Shown in pieces: positions 5,435 to 7,794 of a DNA stretch of 7,794 bases (position 1 is its first letter; each line of letters starts with the position of its first letter). This stretch comes from Ruminococcaceae bacterium UBA1236. Its GTDB lineage: Bacteria; Bacillota; Clostridia; Oscillospirales; Acutalibacteraceae. The stretch is from contig DBWO01000006.1 in NCBI GenBank assembly GCA_002309055.1, positions 23,679-31,472 on the forward strand, given 5' to 3'. A model generated the notes under the pieces. That model was not told the origin of the DNA, did no database searches, and saw nothing but the letters and a program-made list of their open reading frames with translations. A program made the translations under genes and the position numbers.

Positions 5435-6655
5435 ATGAAAACTTTTACAAAGAAAGCCACAGCAGTTGTTATGTCCGTGCTGATTGTATTCGGCTTTTTT
5501 GCGTTCGGTAGTTCCGGAATAATCGCAAGCGCGGAATCGGTTAATCATTACGAATATAGTTATGACTATTTGAAATGGTATTTGAAAAACTACGGAACTT
5601 ATGGTAAAACAGATGCTTTGGAAGGGTATGATATTAGTAATACATCTGTTTCAAATGGTTTTCGCCATAGATTTGCCATAACATATTATGCAACAACCAA
5701 CTCAATTAGCTTTTCTTATCTATGCAGGATTCCTGATCAGGATTTGTCCTTTATTTATGTTGATTTAACTCTCCCTGTAAATGACACAAATAGATTTCCT
5801 ATATATGAGTTTTATTCTGAGAGTGTTAGAGGAAATGGATATGTCTATCCTTTGTCTTATAATGCAGAGGATGATTTGAAATTATCTATGACCGATAATA
5901 GCGGAAGAACTGTCAGTGATAGTTCAATAAGTAAAATAATGAATGAAGCTTTTGAGTGGGGAACAAGGGAATGGAACAAGCTTCTAGTTGAGCATACCGG
6001 CATGACCCTCGGCAACTTTAAATTCACAAATCTTTATGCTGAAAACACAAGTATTTATCCTACCGATAACATAAAATATACTGTTACTTTTGACACCAGG
6101 GGTCACGGAACGGCTCCGGAAAGTCAACTTGTTTCAAAAGGCGGCTATGTGACGGATCCCGGCAGCCTGAGTGCCGAAGGATATCGCTTTGACGGTTGGT
6201 ATAAAGACGAAAACAGATATATAAAATGGAATTTTGGAACCGATACCGTGACCTCCGATATGACTCTGTACGCCGGATGGGTAAAGCTCAACACACCTGT
6301 TTCTGGGATAACAATCAATCTCAAACAAAGCGCAACTGTTGAATACAGAGCTAAAGTTACCTTAAAAGCCACGGCAACAGGTATAACCGATGGCGGATAT
6401 AAACTGGCGGTTTATGAGGGAAATGCACTTAAGCAGACAGGCGACAATATGATGGTAAGCTACAATGTGGGTGAAATGACAAGCGGCAGAACGTTCACCG
6501 TCAAAGTTATCGACAGCAGCGGAAACGCTTTAAAGGATGCAAACGGAGCAGAGATAAGCAAAACAATTGAAATAAAAGTTAAAAACAGCTTCTTTGATAT
6601 ATTGATTGCATTTTTCAAAGGCCTGTTCGGTTTACTGCCAAGTGTAGAAATCTGA
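5435..6655 (+). CDS. Secreted modular surface protein with InlB-type repeat and hydrophobic C-terminal tail
   Basis: This 406-residue protein starts at the ATG at 5435, which has GGAGG at 5421-5425 spaced 9 nt. It has a signal peptide at 1-33 (MKTFTKK, long hydrophobic core, ASA at 31-33). Residues about 36-208 are Tyr- and Ser-rich and match no domain I recognise. About 215-283 is one InlB B-repeat/Flg_new unit, with YTVTFDTRGHG, GYRFDGWYKDE, TLYAGW. About 284-383 looks like an Ig-like beta module. The end, SFFDILIAFFKGLFGLLPSV (385-404) plus EI, is a hydrophobic, aromatic tail without LPxTG or a positive anchor. It is probably exported and surface-associated; the function is unknown, with adhesion or a structural role possible. 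DNA for the N-terminal domain is far more AT-rich than the rest. Expression is likely gated by the structured leader and terminator directly upstream. It ends 42 nt from convergent cdd. Confidence 0.88.
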   Translation: MKTFTKKATAVVMSVLIVFGFFAFGSSGIIASAESVNHYEYSYDYLKWYLKNYGTYGKTDALEGYDISNTSVSNGFRHRFAITYYATTNSISFSYLCRIPDQDLSFIYVDLTLPVNDTNRFPIYEFYSESVRGNGYVYPLSYNAEDDLKLSMTDNSGRTVSDSSISKIMNEAFEWGTREWNKLLVEHTGMTLGNFKFTNLYAENTSIYPTDNIKYTVTFDTRGHGTAPESQLVSKGGYVTDPGSLSAEGYRFDGWYKDENRYIKWNFGTDTVTSDMTLYAGWVKLNTPVSGITINLKQSATVEYRAKVTLKATATGITDGGYKLAVYEGNALKQTGDNMMVSYNVGEMTSGRTFTVKVIDSSGNALKDANGAEISKTIEIKVKNSFFDILIAFFKGLFGLLPSVEI

Positions 6656-6664
6656 TAACAGCAA

Positions 6665-6688
6665 ACGACCCGCCGTTGGGCGGGCCGT
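6665..6688. terminator. Shared terminator hairpin between convergent genes
   Basis: ACGACCCGCC (6665-6674) and GGCGGGCCGT (6679-6688) form a GC-rich stem around GTTG. On the plus strand there is one A-C mismatch and a modest T-tract (CATTTT) follows. In minus-strand RNA the same position is a G-U pair, giving a continuous 10-pair stem but a weaker T-tract. Its placement between two converging stop codons supports bidirectional termination. Confidence 0.8.
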
Positions 6689-6697
6689 GTCATTTTA

Positions 6698-7093
6698 TCA
6701 GAGCTTAAATCCGTTTTTCAAAAGATTTCCGAGCGTATCGGTTACAAAATCATCGGGAGATTTCGCGGTGATGACAGTGAAGTTTTCATCGCAGAATTCC
6801 GAGAGCGCCTGGCGGCATATACCGCAGGGGTAAAAATAAATATCCGCGCCGTCTTTTGATTTGCCGAAGACGGCGATTTTTTCAAACTCCGTTTCGCCCT
6901 CGCTCACCGCCTTGAAAAGCGCCGTGCGCTCGGCGCAGTTTGTGGCGCCGTAGGAGGCGTTTTCAATATTGCATCCGGTGAAAACCTTTCCGCTTTTCGT
7001 GAGCAGCGCCGCTCCGACCCTGCAGCCCGAATAGGGGGAGTAGGCATATTCAGAGGCGCTTACCGCCGCGGCAACAAGTTCCCTGTCTGTCAT
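6698..7093 (-). CDS. cdd: Cytidine deaminase
   Basis: Cytidine deaminase converts cytidine and deoxycytidine to uridine and deoxyuridine in pyrimidine salvage, as a small zinc enzyme in the cytosol. The 131-residue length fits the homotetrameric bacterial type (B. subtilis Cdd, 136 aa). Visible motifs are YSPYSGCRVGAAL (18-30), GCNIENASYGATNCAERTAL (40-59) with substrate-binding N42 and E44, the zinc ligand C53 and proton-shuttle E55, and PCGICRQ (89-95) supplying zinc ligands C90 and C93. All catalytic residues are present. The gene follows deoD by 9 nt on the minus strand, and its ribosome site (GAGG, plus-strand 7101-7104) overlaps the deoD stop codon, so the two are co-transcribed and probably translationally coupled. 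Transcription ends at the hairpin shared with the convergent surface gene. Confidence 0.97.
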   Translation of the reverse strand: MTDRELVAAAVSASEYAYSPYSGCRVGAALLTKSGKVFTGCNIENASYGATNCAERTALFKAVSEGETEFEKIAVFGKSKDGADIYFYPCGICRQALSEFCDENFTVITAKSPDDFVTDTLGNLLKNGFKL

Positions 7094-7102
7094 GCTTTCA
7101 CC

Positions 7103-7794
7103 TCATTTTCTCGCTTCAAGATGCGGCAGATTATCGGCCGCCGCCGCGGTTTTAAGAGCGAGCTCCATCATTTTTGTGAAGCCCTCCTGCCTTGTTTCGG
7201 CATCGAGCTCGTCAAACGGCGGATAGCAGAGATCCGACACGGTGCATATTGCGAGGGCTCTTTTGCCCGCTCTCATTGCGTTCAGGTAAAGCGCCGCCGC
7301 TTCCATTTCAACCGCGAGACACCCTACTTTTGCCCAATCGGCTGTTACGTATTTGTCGTTATAGAAAACATCGGACGAATAGAGTGAGCCGATTTTAAGG
7401 GGCAGACCCATTTTGTCCGCTTCCTGCTTTGAAGCGGCAAGCAGGTCATAGCTGCAAACGGGGGCGACAGTGCCGGGCAGGCCGAACTGTTCGCCGTAAG
7501 CAGAGTTTGTGCAGGCGGAAATGCCCGCGATAACATCCCTGAGGCCGCATTCGGGCGAAATCGCGCCGGCCGTGCCCACACGGATTATGTTCTGCACATC
7601 GAATTTATTAAACAGCTCATAGCTGTAAATGGCGATTGAGGGCATACCCATACCGCTTGCCATAACGCTGACTTTAACGCCGTTAAAGTATCCGGTGTAG
7701 CCGTTTACGCCTCTTACATTATTGACAAGCACGGGGTTTTCGAGGAAGTTTTCCGCGATGAATTTGGAGCGCAGGGGGTCGCCCGGCATCAGCA
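7103..7794 (-). CDS. deoD: Purine-nucleoside phosphorylase DeoD-type (5'-partial)
   Basis: This enzyme cleaves purine (deoxy)nucleosides with phosphate into base and (deoxy)ribose-1-phosphate. The frame runs off the right edge: the codon before the ATG at 7787-7789 is Leu, matching the conserved LMPGDPLR, so that ATG is internal and about 18 N-terminal residues are missing. Counting that Met as 1, phosphate-site Arg residues are R7 (GDPLR), R26 (NNVRG) and R70 (IIRVGTAG). The nucleoside-binding VEMEAAALY is at 160-168, and catalytic Asp D186 (TVSD) and R200 (ETRQ) are present. These match the hexameric E. coli DeoD family, not the trimeric PNP. RVGTAG replaces the E. coli RVGSCG, a mild difference. 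It is the upstream partner of cdd in a nucleoside-salvage operon whose promoter lies outside the window. Confidence 0.96.
   Translation of the reverse strand, partial: LMPGDPLRSKFIAENFLENPVLVNNVRGVNGYTGYFNGVKVSVMASGMGMPSIAIYSYELFNKFDVQNIIRVGTAGAISPECGLRDVIAGISACTNSAYGEQFGLPGTVAPVCSYDLLAASKQEADKMGLPLKIGSLYSSDVFYNDKYVTADWAKVGCLAVEMEAAALYLNAMRAGKRALAICTVSDLCYPPFDELDAETRQEGFTKMMELALKTAAAADNLPHLEARK

Noticed and set aside
6640..6655. LLPSVEI at the C-terminus as a sortase signal
   Set aside because: It lacks the LPxTG pattern, and no hydrophobic helix with a basic tail follows it.
7787..7789. ATG as the true start of deoD
   Set aside because: It corresponds to the internal Met of the conserved LMPGDPLR motif and the preceding in-window codon is Leu, so the gene continues past the edge.

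Overview
The window looks like a chromosome segment of an anaerobic, low-to-mid-GC Clostridia member, most likely from the gut Oscillospirales/Ruminococcaceae group. This is inferred from a Gram-positive-type SecA ending in a SEC-C zinc motif, a minimal two-gene SufC-SufB module, surface proteins with an InlB-type repeat and a Thr-rich stalk, and clean AGGAGG-type ribosome binding sites. No species can be named from sequence alone. I see no mobile element, CRISPR array, rRNA or tRNA.

Left part (1-5124, + strand): four closely packed genes that look like one transcription unit. They are secA (5' end cut by the window edge), a secreted and membrane-anchored Thr-rich surface protein, sufC and sufB. 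Gaps are 16 and 15 nt, and sufC/sufB overlap by one base. A strong hairpin at 5132-5164 closes the unit. SecA drives export, SufC/SufB form an Fe-S cluster assembly scaffold and its ATPase, and the surface protein between them is an unexpected insertion into a housekeeping neighbourhood.

Middle (5125-5434): a 310-nt intergenic region that is full of signals. After the sufB terminator come a small inverted repeat, a near-consensus promoter (TTGATT, 17 nt, extended TGtTATAAT), a roughly 110-nt RNA able to fold into a long multi-helix rod closed by the transcript's own 5' end, and then a strong intrinsic terminator 38 nt before the next start codon. The 3' strand of the closing helix can instead pair with the terminator's 3' arm. 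This is the layout of a riboswitch or attenuator. I do not recognise the aptamer class, and it is the most interesting item here.

Right part: 5435-6655 (+) encodes a secreted modular protein with a signal peptide, an unrecognised AT-rich N-terminal domain, one InlB/Flg_new repeat, an Ig-like module and a hydrophobic C-terminal tail. It converges on a minus-strand nucleoside-salvage pair, deoD (5' end cut by the right edge) followed by cdd. A shared GC-rich hairpin lies between the convergent genes.
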